Notes: a model not told the origin generated them from the sequence alone. A stretch of 64,000 nucleotides of DNA from Yeosuana aquiaggeris (GCF_044003965.1 NZ_JBAWKC010000001.1:868001-932000), one strand, 5' to 3'; counted from the stretch's first letter, positions 9,686 to 19,895 are shown. Made by a program: numbers and translations.

Positions 9686-9703
9686 ATTTTTAAAACAAAT
9701 AAA

Positions 9704-11584
9704 ATGGTTAAACCATTCAGATATTTAGTATTAATGATAATAGTGTTTTGTTTTGCCTGTAATGATAGTGTCAAAACAAATTTTAAAGAAACAGAAGCTG
9801 TGAATAAAAAACAACATAAAGAAGTCATCTATCAAGTGTTTACCCGTTTATTTGGGAATATTAATACAACCAACAAACTCTGGGGAACCATTGAAGAAAA
9901 TGGTGTTGGTAAGTTTAATGATTTTACAGAGAAAGCTCTAAATGAGATAAAGGATTTAGGGGTTACACATATTTGGTATACAGGAGTTCCACATCATGAT
10001 GTCATACGAGATTATACTAAATATGGCATTTCTAATGATGACCCAGATGTAGTAAAAGGAAGAGCAGGATCACCTTACGCCGTTAAAGATTATTATAATG
10101 TCAATCCAGATCTAGCTGAAAATCCAGCCAACAGATTGGAAGAATTTAAAGCGTTGATTGAGAGAACTCATAAGGCAGGAATGAAAGTTATAATAGATAT
10201 TGTTCCTAATCATGTAGCCAGAAATTACCATAGTGTAACAAATCCTGAAGGGGTTGAAGACTTTGGAGCTTCAGACGATAAGACAAAAACTTATGATGTA
10301 AACAATAACTTTTATTACAACCCAGGTGAAGCATTTCAAGTTCCAGAATTTTTAAATGGCTATCAGCCACTTGGGGGAGAAAAGCATACTTTATCCGATA
10401 ATAAATTTAACGAAGTTCCAGCTAAATGGACGGGAAATGGTTCTCGTTTATCACAACCTCACTTTAATGATTGGTATGAAACGGTAAAAGTTAATTATGG
10501 TATAAGCCCAGATGGCAGAAAAGATTTTAATGAGTTACCTGATGGATTTGACAACAAAGATTATAAGGTTCATTTTGAATTTTGGAAGGATAAAACAGTG
10601 CCTGATTCTTGGATTAAATTTAGAGACATTGCTTTATACTGGTTAGATTTTGGAGTGGATGGTTTCCGTTTTGATATGGCCGAAATGGTCCCGGTAGAAT
10701 TCTGGAGTTTTATGAATTCGTCTATAAAAACCAAAAACCCGGAAGCTTATATAATTGCTGAAGTTTACAACACTAGTTTATATAGAGATTACGTTAAAAA
10801 GGGAAAAATGGATTATCTGTATGACAAGGTGCAATTATATGATACTATCAAACATATCATGCAAGGTCATGGAAGTACAGATCATATTCCTCACATACAG
10901 GAAGATTTAAGGGATATTGAACACCATATGCTGCATTTTCTGGAAAACCATGATGAACAACGTATAGCGAGTCCCCAATTTGCTGGAGATGCAAGAAAAG
11001 GAAAACCTGCTATGGTAGTGTCAGCAACTATTAGTACGTCACCAACCATGATTTATTTTGGACAGGAAGTGGGAGAACCAGGAGCAGAAGACGCTGGTTT
11101 TGGAAGTCCTTCTAGAACTTCCATTTTTGATTATGTAGGTGTTCCAACATTGCAACGTTGGGTAAATGATAAACAGTTTGATGGTGGCAAATCTACTAAG
11201 GAAGAAAAAGAACTGAGAGATTTTTACAAGAGATTACTCAATTTTACAATAAACAGTTCAGCACTTGGAGAAAATTATCAAGATATTCATCATTATAACA
11301 GGCAACAAACAGAATGGTATAATGATCAAGTCTTATCATTTGTGCGATGGAGTGATAAGGAAAAATTGATTCTAGTTTCAAATTTTAATGCTGAAAACAC
11401 TTATGGTTTTGAATTGCAATTACCTAAAGATATTATTGAAAAATGGCATTTAAAGAACGGTAATTATGAAGTGTCAGATCAACTTTATAATACTTATAAA
11501 TCAATTTTGAAGGTTGAAGGTAATACAGGAAAAGTCAGAATAGATATTGGTCCTTTAGGATCTTATATTTTGAAAATCAAATAA
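9704..11584 (+). CDS. GH13 alpha-amylase lipoprotein
   Basis: A 626-residue enzyme with a lipoprotein signal: a hydrophobic run ending VFCFAC, with Cys at residue 19. The barrel starts with VIYQVFTRLFGN. The triad is D324 (GFRFDMAE), E353 (IIAEVYN) and D417 (ENHDEQR). Between the second and third conserved regions is a long insert (about residues 175-300), common in GH13 enzymes with divergent specificity. As a lipoprotein it is expected in the outer membrane or periplasm, possibly at the cell surface as in SusG-type enzymes. It is in the same operon as the other amylases, with 10 bases to the next. Confidence 0.9.
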   Translation: MVKPFRYLVLMIIVFCFACNDSVKTNFKETEAVNKKQHKEVIYQVFTRLFGNINTTNKLWGTIEENGVGKFNDFTEKALNEIKDLGVTHIWYTGVPHHDVIRDYTKYGISNDDPDVVKGRAGSPYAVKDYYNVNPDLAENPANRLEEFKALIERTHKAGMKVIIDIVPNHVARNYHSVTNPEGVEDFGASDDKTKTYDVNNNFYYNPGEAFQVPEFLNGYQPLGGEKHTLSDNKFNEVPAKWTGNGSRLSQPHFNDWYETVKVNYGISPDGRKDFNELPDGFDNKDYKVHFEFWKDKTVPDSWIKFRDIALYWLDFGVDGFRFDMAEMVPVEFWSFMNSSIKTKNPEAYIIAEVYNTSLYRDYVKKGKMDYLYDKVQLYDTIKHIMQGHGSTDHIPHIQEDLRDIEHHMLHFLENHDEQRIASPQFAGDARKGKPAMVVSATISTSPTMIYFGQEVGEPGAEDAGFGSPSRTSIFDYVGVPTLQRWVNDKQFDGGKSTKEEKELRDFYKRLLNFTINSSALGENYQDIHHYNRQQTEWYNDQVLSFVRWSDKEKLILVSNFNAENTYGFELQLPKDIIEKWHLKNGNYEVSDQLYNTYKSILKVEGNTGKVRIDIGPLGSYILKIK

Positions 11585-11594
11585 ATTATTTAAG

Positions 11595-13247
11595 ATGAAA
11601 AGACTCATAATAGTACTCACTTTATTAACACTAATAAGTTGTGTTCAACATAAAGAAGTTGTTAAAGTTGAAAAATCAGCAGTGCCCTTTGTTTGGGAAG
11701 GTGCTAATCTCTATTTTTTATTAACCGATAGATTTAATAATGGAGCTGCTTCAAATGATATCAATTTTAATAGAACTGAAGAGGCTGGAAAATTAAGAGG
11801 TTTTGAAGGCGGGGATATAAAAGGAATAACACAAAAAATTCAAGCAGGATATTTTACTGATTTAGGAATTAATGCTATTTGGCTGACACCTATTGTTGAA
11901 CAAATTCATGGAGCAACTGATGAAGGTACAGGACTTTCATATGCATTTCATGGGTATTGGGCGCGAGACTGGACTGCTCTGGATCCTAATTTTGGAACTA
12001 AAGAAGATTTAAAACAATTAGTTGAAGTAGCCCACAGTAAAGGGATTAGAATTGTTTTGGATGGGGTCATAAACCATACCGGGCCAGTTACAAACGAAGA
12101 TGCAGTATATCCTGAAGATTGGGTTCGAACCGACAATCAATGTACATACAAAGATTATGAAAGCACGGTAAGTTGTACCTTGGTTAAAAACCTGCCGGAT
12201 ATAAGAACAGAAAGTAATGAGGCAGTTGAATTACCCCAGTATTTAATTGAAAAATGGAAGACTGAAGGCAGATATGATCAAGAAATTGCTGAGCTAGAGG
12301 CCTTTTTTAAACGCACCGGCTATCCAAAAGCACCTCGATTTTATATTATTAAATGGCTAACAGATTATATTACAGAATTTGGAATTGATGGATACAGGGC
12401 AGATACTGTTAAACATACCGAAGAATATGTATGGCAGGAATTCAGGAAGGAATGTGATTTTGCCTTTTCTGAATGGAAAAAGAACAATCCGGAAAAGGTG
12501 TTAGATGATAATCCATTCTATTTGGTAGGCGAAGTTTATAATTATAATATTTCTAACGGAACAGTATTCGATTTTGGAGATAAAAAAGTGAACTACTTTG
12601 ATGATAGCTTTCATAGTTTAATAAATTTTGAATTTAAATATGATGCCCAAAAGGATTATGAAAGCATTTTTTCAAAATACTCAAATATTTTGCACAATGA
12701 ATTAAAGGGTTTCGGAACTTTAAATTACTTAACTTCCCATGATGATGGAAGCCCTTTTGATGCTCAAAGAATCAAATCTTTTGAAGCCATCACAAAATTA
12801 TTATTGTCACCCGGGACCTCCCAAATGTATTATGGTGACGAGTCTGCAAGACCATTAATTATTGAAGGTACTGTTGGAGATGCTACGTTGAGGTCTTTTA
12901 TGAATTGGAATGATATTAAGAATAATCAAAACACAAAAGAACTTTTAAAACACGCTCAAAAATTAGGACAATTTAGAGCAAATCACCCTGCTGTTGGAGC
13001 TGGAACGCATCAAATGATTACCAAAAGCCCTTATTTATTTTACAGAAGTTTCTATAAAGAGGAATATCAGGATTTAGTGGTTGTTGGTTTAGAGTTACCA
13101 TTGGGAGTAAAAATATTGGATGTTTCAAAAATATTTAAAGAGGATGATTTAGTGCATGATGCTTATTCAAACCAGGATATTTATGTTAAAAATGGAAAAG
13201 TGACAATTGATTCTGATTATGAGATTGTCCTTTTAGAAATAAAATAA
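11595..13247 (+). CDS. GH13 alpha-amylase lipoprotein
   Basis: A 550-residue GH13 enzyme with a lipobox-like LTLISC (Cys at residue 16). The barrel begins NLYFLLTDRFNNG. The triad is nucleophile D270 (GYRADTVKH), acid/base E313 (LVGEVYN) and stabiliser D383 (TSHDDG). The fourth region reads SHDD rather than the commoner NHD, a tolerated variant. A C-terminal beta domain ends near VLLEIK. It is expected to be anchored by lipid in the cell envelope and to hydrolyse alpha-1,4-glucans. It belongs to the same operon as the flanking GH13 and GH97 genes. Endo- versus oligosaccharide-acting behaviour cannot be decided from sequence. Confidence 0.9.
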   Translation: MKRLIIVLTLLTLISCVQHKEVVKVEKSAVPFVWEGANLYFLLTDRFNNGAASNDINFNRTEEAGKLRGFEGGDIKGITQKIQAGYFTDLGINAIWLTPIVEQIHGATDEGTGLSYAFHGYWARDWTALDPNFGTKEDLKQLVEVAHSKGIRIVLDGVINHTGPVTNEDAVYPEDWVRTDNQCTYKDYESTVSCTLVKNLPDIRTESNEAVELPQYLIEKWKTEGRYDQEIAELEAFFKRTGYPKAPRFYIIKWLTDYITEFGIDGYRADTVKHTEEYVWQEFRKECDFAFSEWKKNNPEKVLDDNPFYLVGEVYNYNISNGTVFDFGDKKVNYFDDSFHSLINFEFKYDAQKDYESIFSKYSNILHNELKGFGTLNYLTSHDDGSPFDAQRIKSFEAITKLLLSPGTSQMYYGDESARPLIIEGTVGDATLRSFMNWNDIKNNQNTKELLKHAQKLGQFRANHPAVGAGTHQMITKSPYLFYRSFYKEEYQDLVVVGLELPLGVKILDVSKIFKEDDLVHDAYSNQDIYVKNGKVTIDSDYEIVLLEIK

Positions 13248-13275
13248 AAATCGTATTTTAAAAGACTATAAAAAA

Positions 13276-15405
13276 ATGATAATCATGAAAAAATTAGTAT
13301 TTATATGCTGTGTTACCATATTATTAATATCATGCCAAGAAAAATCGAATCATTTAATTACAGAATCTCCAAACAGTAAAATCAAATTAGATTTTAACTT
13401 AAATAGTGCTGGACAACCTTATTATGTAGTTAATTTCAATAACAAGACCATCATTGATACTTCATTTATGAGTTTTGATTTTAAAGATTTGGCACCACTA
13501 AACAACAATTTTAAAATTGTAAGTTCAATAGCTGGAACTACTGATGAAACTTGGCAAATGCCATGGGGAGAACAACTGGATGTGCGCAATCATTACAATG
13601 AATTAATTATAAATTTAGAAGAAAAGTCAGAACTCAAAAGAAAACTTAATATTCATTTTAAAATTTATGATGATGGTTTAGGATTTAGATATGAGTTTCC
13701 AGAACAAGATAATTTAAAAGAGGTATTAATCACTGATGAAAATACAGAGTTCAATTTAACCGGAGACCATAAGGTTTGGTGGATCCCAGGGGATTGGGAT
13801 ATCTATGAGCATTTATATAATGAAACTAAATTTTCTGAAATTGATGCGCTTTCAAAACAGAATAATGTGAATTTGAATGCTACTTACATTCCGGAAAATG
13901 CGGTAAATACGCCCGTCACAATGAAAACAGATGATGGTGTATATTTAAGTTTCCATGAAGCAGATTTAACCAATTATGCAGGGATGACTTTAAAAGTAGA
14001 TGCAGAAAAGATGAATATGGTTAGCGAGTTGGTTGGTTCTGAAATTTTAGGTGGAAAAGCAAAAGTTTCAATACCATTTAATACACCATGGAGAACCATT
14101 CAAGTTGCTGAAAAGGCGGGTGATTTAATTGAATCTAAAATGATTTTAAATCTGAATGACCCGAATATCATTGGAGGCGTAAGTTATTTTACGCCCATGA
14201 AATATGTAGGTATCTGGTGGGAAATGCATATTGGGAAATCTACCTGGGATCTAGAAGGAAGTCAAGATATGAATACCTTTACAACTGGGAAAGTTGGGAC
14301 ATCAAGACATGGTGCAACCACAGAGAATGCCAAAAAGTATATTGATTTTGCTTCCCAAAATGGGATTAAGGGATTGTTGGTGGAAGGCTGGAATACGGGT
14401 TGGGACAAGTGGATCAATACAGATGACAGAGAAGGCGTCTTTGATTTCATGACCCCTTATTCTGATTATGATTTTGATGAAGTGATGCAGTATGCAAAGA
14501 AAAAAGGAGTAGAAGTGATTATGCATCATGAAACGTCTGCGGCACCAAGAACTTATGAAAAACAAATGGAAGTGGCTTATAATTTTATGAAAGCTAACGG
14601 TATGAACTCTGTAAAAACAGGATATGTCGGAAAAATTATTCCAAAAGGTGAATACCATCACGGACAATGGATGGTAAACCATTATCAAAAAGTGCTGGAA
14701 GAAGCTGCCAAAAAGAAAATAGCGGTTAATGCTCATGAGCCAATAAAGGATACAGGAAAACGCAGAACGTATCCTAACGCTATTTCACGCGAAGGCAATC
14801 GTGGACAAGAATTCAATGCATGGGCAAAAGATGGGGGCAATCCACCAAGTCATTTACCAACAGTGGCTTTCACAAGGATGCTTTCTGGTCCATTTGATTT
14901 TACTCCGGGCGTTTTCAATATTAAGTTTAATGAATATAAAGAAGACAATCAGGTCAATACAACATTAGCTCAACAGTTAGCATTGTATGTGGTTATTTAT
15001 AGTCCAATTCAGATGGCATGTGATTTACCAGAACATTATATGATCAAGGGTAAAATCCATCCCGCTTTTCAGTTTATAACCGATGTAGGTGTAGATTGGC
15101 AACAGAGTAAAGTTTTAAATGGTGAAGTTGGAGATTATGTAACCATCGCAAGAGAAGAAAGAGGCACAGGCAATTGGTTTATTGGCGGAATTACGGATGA
15201 AAACCCAAGAACTATAGATCTTAATTTTGATTTTCTGGAGGAAGGTCAAGTCTATAATGCGGTACTATATAAAGACGCAACAGAAGCGCATTGGGACACA
15301 AATCCAACAGATATCGAAATAGAGCAATTAACCATTGATAAAAATTCAAAAATAACTGTTCAGCTTGCTGCTGGAGGAGGATTTGCACTGAGTTTAATGA
15401 AATAA
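13276..15405 (+). CDS. susB: GH97 alpha-glucosidase (SusB-like)
   Basis: A 709-residue lipoprotein-like enzyme (Cys at residue 20 in LLISCQE). An alternative start three codons in (13285) gives the more usual MKK start. Domains are an N-terminal beta-super-sandwich, a TIM barrel and a C-terminal beta domain. Catalytic residues follow inverting SusB-type GH97: E419 in HHETSA, E488 in NAHEP, and E506/E512 in the block ISREGNRGQEFNAW. The spacings E419-E488 (69) and E488-E512 (24) equal those recalled for SusB E439, E508 and E532. SusB releases glucose from maltooligosaccharides in a calcium-dependent reaction. It is the last gene of the maltodextrin operon. The spacing match makes an inverting alpha-glucosidase far likelier than a GH97 retaining alpha-galactosidase. 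Confidence 0.93.
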   Translation: MIIMKKLVFICCVTILLISCQEKSNHLITESPNSKIKLDFNLNSAGQPYYVVNFNNKTIIDTSFMSFDFKDLAPLNNNFKIVSSIAGTTDETWQMPWGEQLDVRNHYNELIINLEEKSELKRKLNIHFKIYDDGLGFRYEFPEQDNLKEVLITDENTEFNLTGDHKVWWIPGDWDIYEHLYNETKFSEIDALSKQNNVNLNATYIPENAVNTPVTMKTDDGVYLSFHEADLTNYAGMTLKVDAEKMNMVSELVGSEILGGKAKVSIPFNTPWRTIQVAEKAGDLIESKMILNLNDPNIIGGVSYFTPMKYVGIWWEMHIGKSTWDLEGSQDMNTFTTGKVGTSRHGATTENAKKYIDFASQNGIKGLLVEGWNTGWDKWINTDDREGVFDFMTPYSDYDFDEVMQYAKKKGVEVIMHHETSAAPRTYEKQMEVAYNFMKANGMNSVKTGYVGKIIPKGEYHHGQWMVNHYQKVLEEAAKKKIAVNAHEPIKDTGKRRTYPNAISREGNRGQEFNAWAKDGGNPPSHLPTVAFTRMLSGPFDFTPGVFNIKFNEYKEDNQVNTTLAQQLALYVVIYSPIQMACDLPEHYMIKGKIHPAFQFITDVGVDWQQSKVLNGEVGDYVTIAREERGTGNWFIGGITDENPRTIDLNFDFLEEGQVYNAVLYKDATEAHWDTNPTDIEIEQLTIDKNSKITVQLAAGGGFALSLMK

Positions 15406-15500
15406 CTCGATTAACTAAGATTTAATTCAAACTTTGGGTAACTTTTTTAGAAAAGCCATTCGATTTTAATAGCTTTATAGATTCAAATAATAAAGCAAAA

Positions 15501-16367
15501 ATGACATCAGTTCAAGATCTATTAAATCTTTTAGTTTTAGAAAAAATCAGTGATACTGAATTTAACGGCGATAGTAAAACTATTGGCAGTCCCAATGTTT
15601 TTGGAGGACAGGTGTTGGCTCAGGCTCTTAATGCGGCCAGTAGAACAATCACCAATAAAAGGGTATTGCACTCCATGCATGCCTATTTTTTGGAAGCTGG
15701 AAATTTAGAATTGCCCATAACATACAATGTTAGTAAAGTAAGAGATGGCGGAAGTTTTTCTGTTAGAAGAGTAACCGCACATCAAAAGGAAAGAACCATA
15801 TTTATTTTATCGGCTTCATTTCATAAGAAGGAAGAAGGTTATAATCATCAAATTCAAATGAAAACTAATTTAAATCAGCCCGAAGATTTGATGAGCTGGA
15901 CTGATATATTGAATGAATTTGGTGACTTTTTACCAAAAAGTTTAAAGGCGTTTTTTTCAATTGATCGCCCGGTAGAATTTAAACCCACAGTTATTGTTAA
16001 TCCTTTGGAAAGAAATGATTTGCCGCCTTTTAGTGATGTCTGGTTTAAATTAAAAGGAGATATCACTGGATTAGATTTAGCCACGAAACAACAAATTTTA
16101 ACCTATATTTCAGATTATAATATTTTAATTTCAGCATTAAATCCTCATGCAAGTAAGGCACATTGGGGAAATACCCAAACCGCAAGTTTAGATCACTCCA
16201 TGTGGTACTTTAGAGATTTTGATTTTGATGACTGGTTACTTTACTCAATGGAATCTCCAAATGCATCTGGTGCCAGAGGATTTGCCAGAGGAAATATTTT
16301 TACCAGAGATGGGAAATTAATTGCTTCAGTAGCCCAAGAAGGCCTCATGCGTCCCATACAAAAGTAA
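15501..16367 (+). CDS. tesB: Acyl-CoA thioesterase II
   Basis: A 288-residue cytoplasmic double-hotdog thioesterase hydrolysing acyl-CoA to free fatty acid and CoA. The N-terminal hotdog includes VFGGQVLAQALNAA. The C-terminal hotdog carries ASLDHSMWYF around residue 230, which holds the family's catalytic Asp, and ends with SVAQEGLMR. The length equals that of E. coli TesB. It begins 95 bases after the starch operon and is followed 7 bases later by the GDPD gene, starting an unrelated housekeeping run. Confidence 0.93.
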   Translation: MTSVQDLLNLLVLEKISDTEFNGDSKTIGSPNVFGGQVLAQALNAASRTITNKRVLHSMHAYFLEAGNLELPITYNVSKVRDGGSFSVRRVTAHQKERTIFILSASFHKKEEGYNHQIQMKTNLNQPEDLMSWTDILNEFGDFLPKSLKAFFSIDRPVEFKPTVIVNPLERNDLPPFSDVWFKLKGDITGLDLATKQQILTYISDYNILISALNPHASKAHWGNTQTASLDHSMWYFRDFDFDDWLLYSMESPNASGARGFARGNIFTRDGKLIASVAQEGLMRPIQK

Positions 16368-16374
16368 TTGGCTT

Positions 16375-17070
16375 ATGAAAAAGGCCATTGAAACGTTAAA
16401 AATAGGGCATCGGGGTGCTATGGGTTATATTGCGGAGAATACTTTAGAATCCATAGAAAAAGCGCTGGGTTTTGGAGTTCACGGCATTGAGATTGATGTT
16501 CATTTATGTGCTTCAGGAGAGTTGGTTGTTTTTCATGATTTTACTTTAGAACGCCTTAGCAATGGCATAGGAGCTATTTCAAAATATACCCTTTCTGAAT
16601 TAAAGCAATTAAAGATTGGCAATAAGTTTCAAATACCCACCTTAGAAGAAGTTTTAAGACTTATAAACAAAAAATGCATCTTAAATATTGAATTAAAAGG
16701 TCAGCATACGGCTTTTGAAACGTGCAGAGTTATTGAAAGGTATGTAAAACTTAATTCTTGGAATCATTCCGATTTTCTGGTATCAAGTTTTCAAAAACTG
16801 GAATTAGAAGAAGTTTATAAAACAAACAAAAACATTCCACTTGCAATTTTAACAGCAGTCGGTATTAATGAGGCGATAGAGTTTGCACAGACCATAGAGG
16901 CAAAAGCGATTCATCCTAACTATTTTCTGCTTACTTCAAAAAATGTGATAGAAGCGCAGGAAAAAGGATTGAAAGTCAATACATGGACAGTCAATGATGA
17001 GCAAACAATTAAACGAATGAAACGATATGGTGTAGATGCCATCATTTCAGATTTCCCTGATAGAATATGA
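16375..17070 (+). CDS. Glycerophosphodiester phosphodiesterase
   Basis: A 231-residue cytoplasmic GDPD-family enzyme (TIM barrel) releasing an alcohol and glycerol 3-phosphate from glycerophosphodiesters. The conserved GHRGAMGYIAENT block supplies H12, R13 and E21. EIDVHLCASGELVVFHD supplies E39, D41 and H54. The C-terminal NTWTVNDEQTIKRMKRYGVDAIISDFPDRI motif region is complete. There is no signal peptide, so it resembles UgpQ rather than the periplasmic GlpQ. The stop overlaps the next start (ATGA), indicating translational coupling with the flavoprotein gene. Confidence 0.92.
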   Translation: MKKAIETLKIGHRGAMGYIAENTLESIEKALGFGVHGIEIDVHLCASGELVVFHDFTLERLSNGIGAISKYTLSELKQLKIGNKFQIPTLEEVLRLINKKCILNIELKGQHTAFETCRVIERYVKLNSWNHSDFLVSSFQKLELEEVYKTNKNIPLAILTAVGINEAIEFAQTIEAKAIHPNYFLLTSKNVIEAQEKGLKVNTWTVNDEQTIKRMKRYGVDAIISDFPDRI

Positions 17071-18278
17071 ATCATAAAGATGTTATCATTGTTGGAGGTG
17101 GAGCCGCTGGATTTTTTACGGCAATTAACATTGCCGAACAAAACCCAAACCTAAACGTATGTATTATAGAACGCAGTAAAGAAGGCTTGGCAAAAGTTAA
17201 GGTTTCGGGTGGCGGAAGATGTAATGTGACTCACGCAGAATTTATACCGTCAGAATTGGTTTTAAATTATCCAAGAGGTGAAAAGGAATTGTTAGGGCCT
17301 TTTCATCAGTTTATGACGGGAGATACTATGGCATGGTTTGAAAAAAGGGGCGTTACCCTTAAAATTGAGGATGATGGCAGAATGTTTCCTGTTTCAAACA
17401 CATCGCAAACCATTATTGACTGTTTTTTAAATGAAGCTAAAAAATATCATGTTGAGATTTTATATAGCCATTCATTACAAGCTATAAGCCAAGTTGGTAA
17501 TCTATGGCATCTTGTAACCAATCAAGGTTTTTTTACTGCAAAGAATGTTGTTATCGCAACCGGCAGTAATCTAAAAATATGGAGCCTACTTGAAGAATTA
17601 GGACATACCATTTTACAACCGGTGCCTTCATTGTTTACTTTTAATATTAAAGATGAAAGAATTAGTGACATTCCTGGAGTGGTATCTTCAAATGTTGAAA
17701 TTCATGTTGTAGATTCCAATTTGTATTCTGAAGGACCATTGCTCATCACGCATTGGGGAATGAGTGCCCCAGCAATTTTAAAACTGTCAGCATTTGGAGC
17801 CTTAGAACTGGCAAAAAGAGATTACAAATTTCAAATTGAAATTAATTTTATTAAAAAATCATCTGAAGATTGCTTGGATATATTAAAGCAGATAAAACAG
17901 GAACTGGCAAAAAAAACAATTTATAAATCGGCCCAGTTTGAAATGCCAAAACGCTTATGGCAAAAATTGGTTTTGGCATCTAAAATAGAAATAGAAACCC
18001 GATGGGGCGACATGAATAGATTTCAATTGGAAGGTTTATCTGAGCAATTAACAAAAGCTGTTTTTGAGGTTGAAGGTAAAAGCACATTTAAAGAAGAATT
18101 TGTAACTGCAGGCGGCGTTGATTTAAAAGAAGTAAACTTCAAAACTTTTGAAAGTAAGTTGTTTAAAAACCTGTATTTTGCAGGTGAAGTTTTAAATATT
18201 GATGCGGTTACCGGTGGGTTTAATTTTCAAAATGCATGGACTAGCGGATATATTGTTGCAAAATCAATTCAAGCATGA
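17067..18278 (+). CDS. HI0933/YhiN-family FAD-dependent oxidoreductase
   Basis: A 403-residue flavoprotein. The N-terminal dinucleotide-binding motif is VIIVGGGAAGFFTA. The family-specific VSGGGRCNVTH follows at about residue 50. The C-terminal FAD contact is FAGEVLNIDAVTGGFNFQNAW. HI0933-like proteins are widespread, but their substrates are unknown. The gene overlaps the GDPD gene upstream and DUF1697 downstream by four bases each, so all three are translated from one message. No link to the neighbours' functions is evident. Confidence 0.9.
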   Translation: MNHKDVIIVGGGAAGFFTAINIAEQNPNLNVCIIERSKEGLAKVKVSGGGRCNVTHAEFIPSELVLNYPRGEKELLGPFHQFMTGDTMAWFEKRGVTLKIEDDGRMFPVSNTSQTIIDCFLNEAKKYHVEILYSHSLQAISQVGNLWHLVTNQGFFTAKNVVIATGSNLKIWSLLEELGHTILQPVPSLFTFNIKDERISDIPGVVSSNVEIHVVDSNLYSEGPLLITHWGMSAPAILKLSAFGALELAKRDYKFQIEINFIKKSSEDCLDILKQIKQELAKKTIYKSAQFEMPKRLWQKLVLASKIEIETRWGDMNRFQLEGLSEQLTKAVFEVEGKSTFKEEFVTAGGVDLKEVNFKTFESKLFKNLYFAGEVLNIDAVTGGFNFQNAWTSGYIVAKSIQA

Positions 18279-18814
18279 AAACGTATATAGCACTTTTAAG
18301 AGGAATAAATGTGAGCGGACATAAAAAAGTGCCTATGGCTGAATTGCGTAAGATACTTTCTAAAGTTGGGTTTGTTAATGTGCAAACCTACATTCAAAGT
18401 GGCAATGTGATTTTTCAATCAACTGAAGAAGAACCCCAAAAGTTAACTAACGTGATACAAAAGGAAATTAAAAATCATTTTGATTTTGAGGTGCCAATTT
18501 TAATAAAAACACATGATGAATTGTTATGCATTTTTAAAAATTGTCCTTTTTCTCAAGAAAAAAAGGAAAGCAGCTATTTTACGCTTTTATATTGGACACC
18601 TGATCAATTATTAGTAGAGAATTTAGGCGAATTAAAATATCCTAACGAAGAAATTATTATTTCAAATAGTTGCATTTATTTTTATTCTTCAATGGGCTAT
18701 GGCAACACAAAATATAACAACAACTTTTTTGAACGCAAATTAAAAGTAACTGCCACGGCAAGAAATTATAAAACAATGCTAAAACTATTATCTTTGTCGT
18801 CAGATTTAAAGTAG
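18275..18814 (+). CDS. DUF1697 protein
   Basis: A 179-residue cytoplasmic protein matching DUF1697: the start TYIALLRGINVSGHKKVPMAEL and the following VQTYIQSGNVIF are characteristic. The C-terminus has ATARNYKTMLKLL, the family's conserved ending. Function is unknown. It overlaps the upstream flavoprotein by four bases and is separated by one base from diphosphomevalonate decarboxylase, so it is co-transcribed with the isoprenoid genes, although nothing ties it to that pathway. Confidence 0.88.
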   Translation: MKTYIALLRGINVSGHKKVPMAELRKILSKVGFVNVQTYIQSGNVIFQSTEEEPQKLTNVIQKEIKNHFDFEVPILIKTHDELLCIFKNCPFSQEKKESSYFTLLYWTPDQLLVENLGELKYPNEEIIISNSCIYFYSSMGYGNTKYNNNFFERKLKVTATARNYKTMLKLLSLSSDLK

Positions 18815-18815
18815 A

Positions 18816-19895
18816 ATGAACGAACAACAATTTATTCCAACAAAATATTCAAATACTATTGATAGTGGTAAATTTACTTGGTCATCACCAAGTAATATTG
18901 CTATAGTTAAATATTGGGGCAAAAAGAAAGACCAGATTCCAGAAAACTCTTCAATAAGTTTTACACTTGAAACTTGTAAAACAATGACATCCTTAAGTTT
19001 CACAAAGAGAAAATTAAGTTCAAATTTCTCCTATGATGTTTTTCTAGACAATGAAAAAAAGGAAGATTTTAAACCAAAAATTGAAACATTTTTTAAGCGA
19101 ATTGAAGTCTATTTACCTTTTTTAAAGAATTATCATTTTGTTATTGAAACCACAAATACCTTTCCACACAGTTCAGGAATTGCCTCTTCTGCTTCTGGAA
19201 TGAGTGCTTTAGCCATGTGTTTGATGAGTATTGAAAAACAGGCAAACCCAGGAATGACGACTCATTATTTTAACCAAAAGGCTTCATTTCTGGCACGATT
19301 AGGGTCCGGTAGTGCTTGTAGAAGTATTGAAGGCGATTTAATTGTTTGGGGTAAGCATGGTATGATAGATGGCAGCAGTAATCTGTTTGGTATAAAATAT
19401 CCTTATGACGTACATCCTGTCTTTAAGAATTATCAAGACACTATATTATTGGTTGATAAGGGTGAAAAGCAAGTCAGTAGTACTGTGGGTCATGATTTAA
19501 TGCATGGTCATGCTTTTGCCAATCAAAGATTTAAGCAGGCAAATGATAATATGGCTAAATTAATTGGGGTGTTAAAAAATGGAGATGTTGATGCCTTTAT
19601 TGAAATTATGGAAAGTGAAGCATTATCATTACACGCTATGATGATGACCAGCATACCTTATTTTATATTAATGAAGCCAAATACCTTAGAAATTATTAAT
19701 AAAATATGGTTGTTCAGACAAAATACGGGTTTACCCATTAGTTTCACATTAGATGCCGGTGCAAACGTACATGTACTTTATCCTGAAAAGCACATGAAAC
19801 AAATTTTAGAATTCATTAAGAATGAATTAGTTGCATATTGTCAAAATGGACATTATATTTGCGACAAAATTGGTTTCGGTGCAAAACAATTGTAA
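18816..19895 (+). CDS. mvaD: Diphosphomevalonate decarboxylase
   Basis: A 359-residue GHMP-superfamily enzyme catalysing the ATP-dependent conversion of mevalonate 5-diphosphate to isopentenyl diphosphate. The signature SPSNIAIVKYWGKK lies at about residues 24-37. The phosphate-binding loop FPHSSGIASSASG is at about 115-128. LGSGSACRSIEGD contains the catalytic region. A C-terminal DAGANVHVLYP is as expected. The family is typical of the Bacteroidota mevalonate route. The next gene encodes another GHMP kinase of the same pathway. Confidence 0.95.
   Translation: MNEQQFIPTKYSNTIDSGKFTWSSPSNIAIVKYWGKKKDQIPENSSISFTLETCKTMTSLSFTKRKLSSNFSYDVFLDNEKKEDFKPKIETFFKRIEVYLPFLKNYHFVIETTNTFPHSSGIASSASGMSALAMCLMSIEKQANPGMTTHYFNQKASFLARLGSGSACRSIEGDLIVWGKHGMIDGSSNLFGIKYPYDVHPVFKNYQDTILLVDKGEKQVSSTVGHDLMHGHAFANQRFKQANDNMAKLIGVLKNGDVDAFIEIMESEALSLHAMMMTSIPYFILMKPNTLEIINKIWLFRQNTGLPISFTLDAGANVHVLYPEKHMKQILEFIKNELVAYCQNGHYICDKIGFGAKQL

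Noticed and set aside
14302..14736. 144-codon ORF on the minus strand inside the GH97 gene
   Set aside because: It lies antisense within a well-supported GH97 catalytic domain whose motifs (HHETSA, NAHEP) are conserved; it is a shadow frame.
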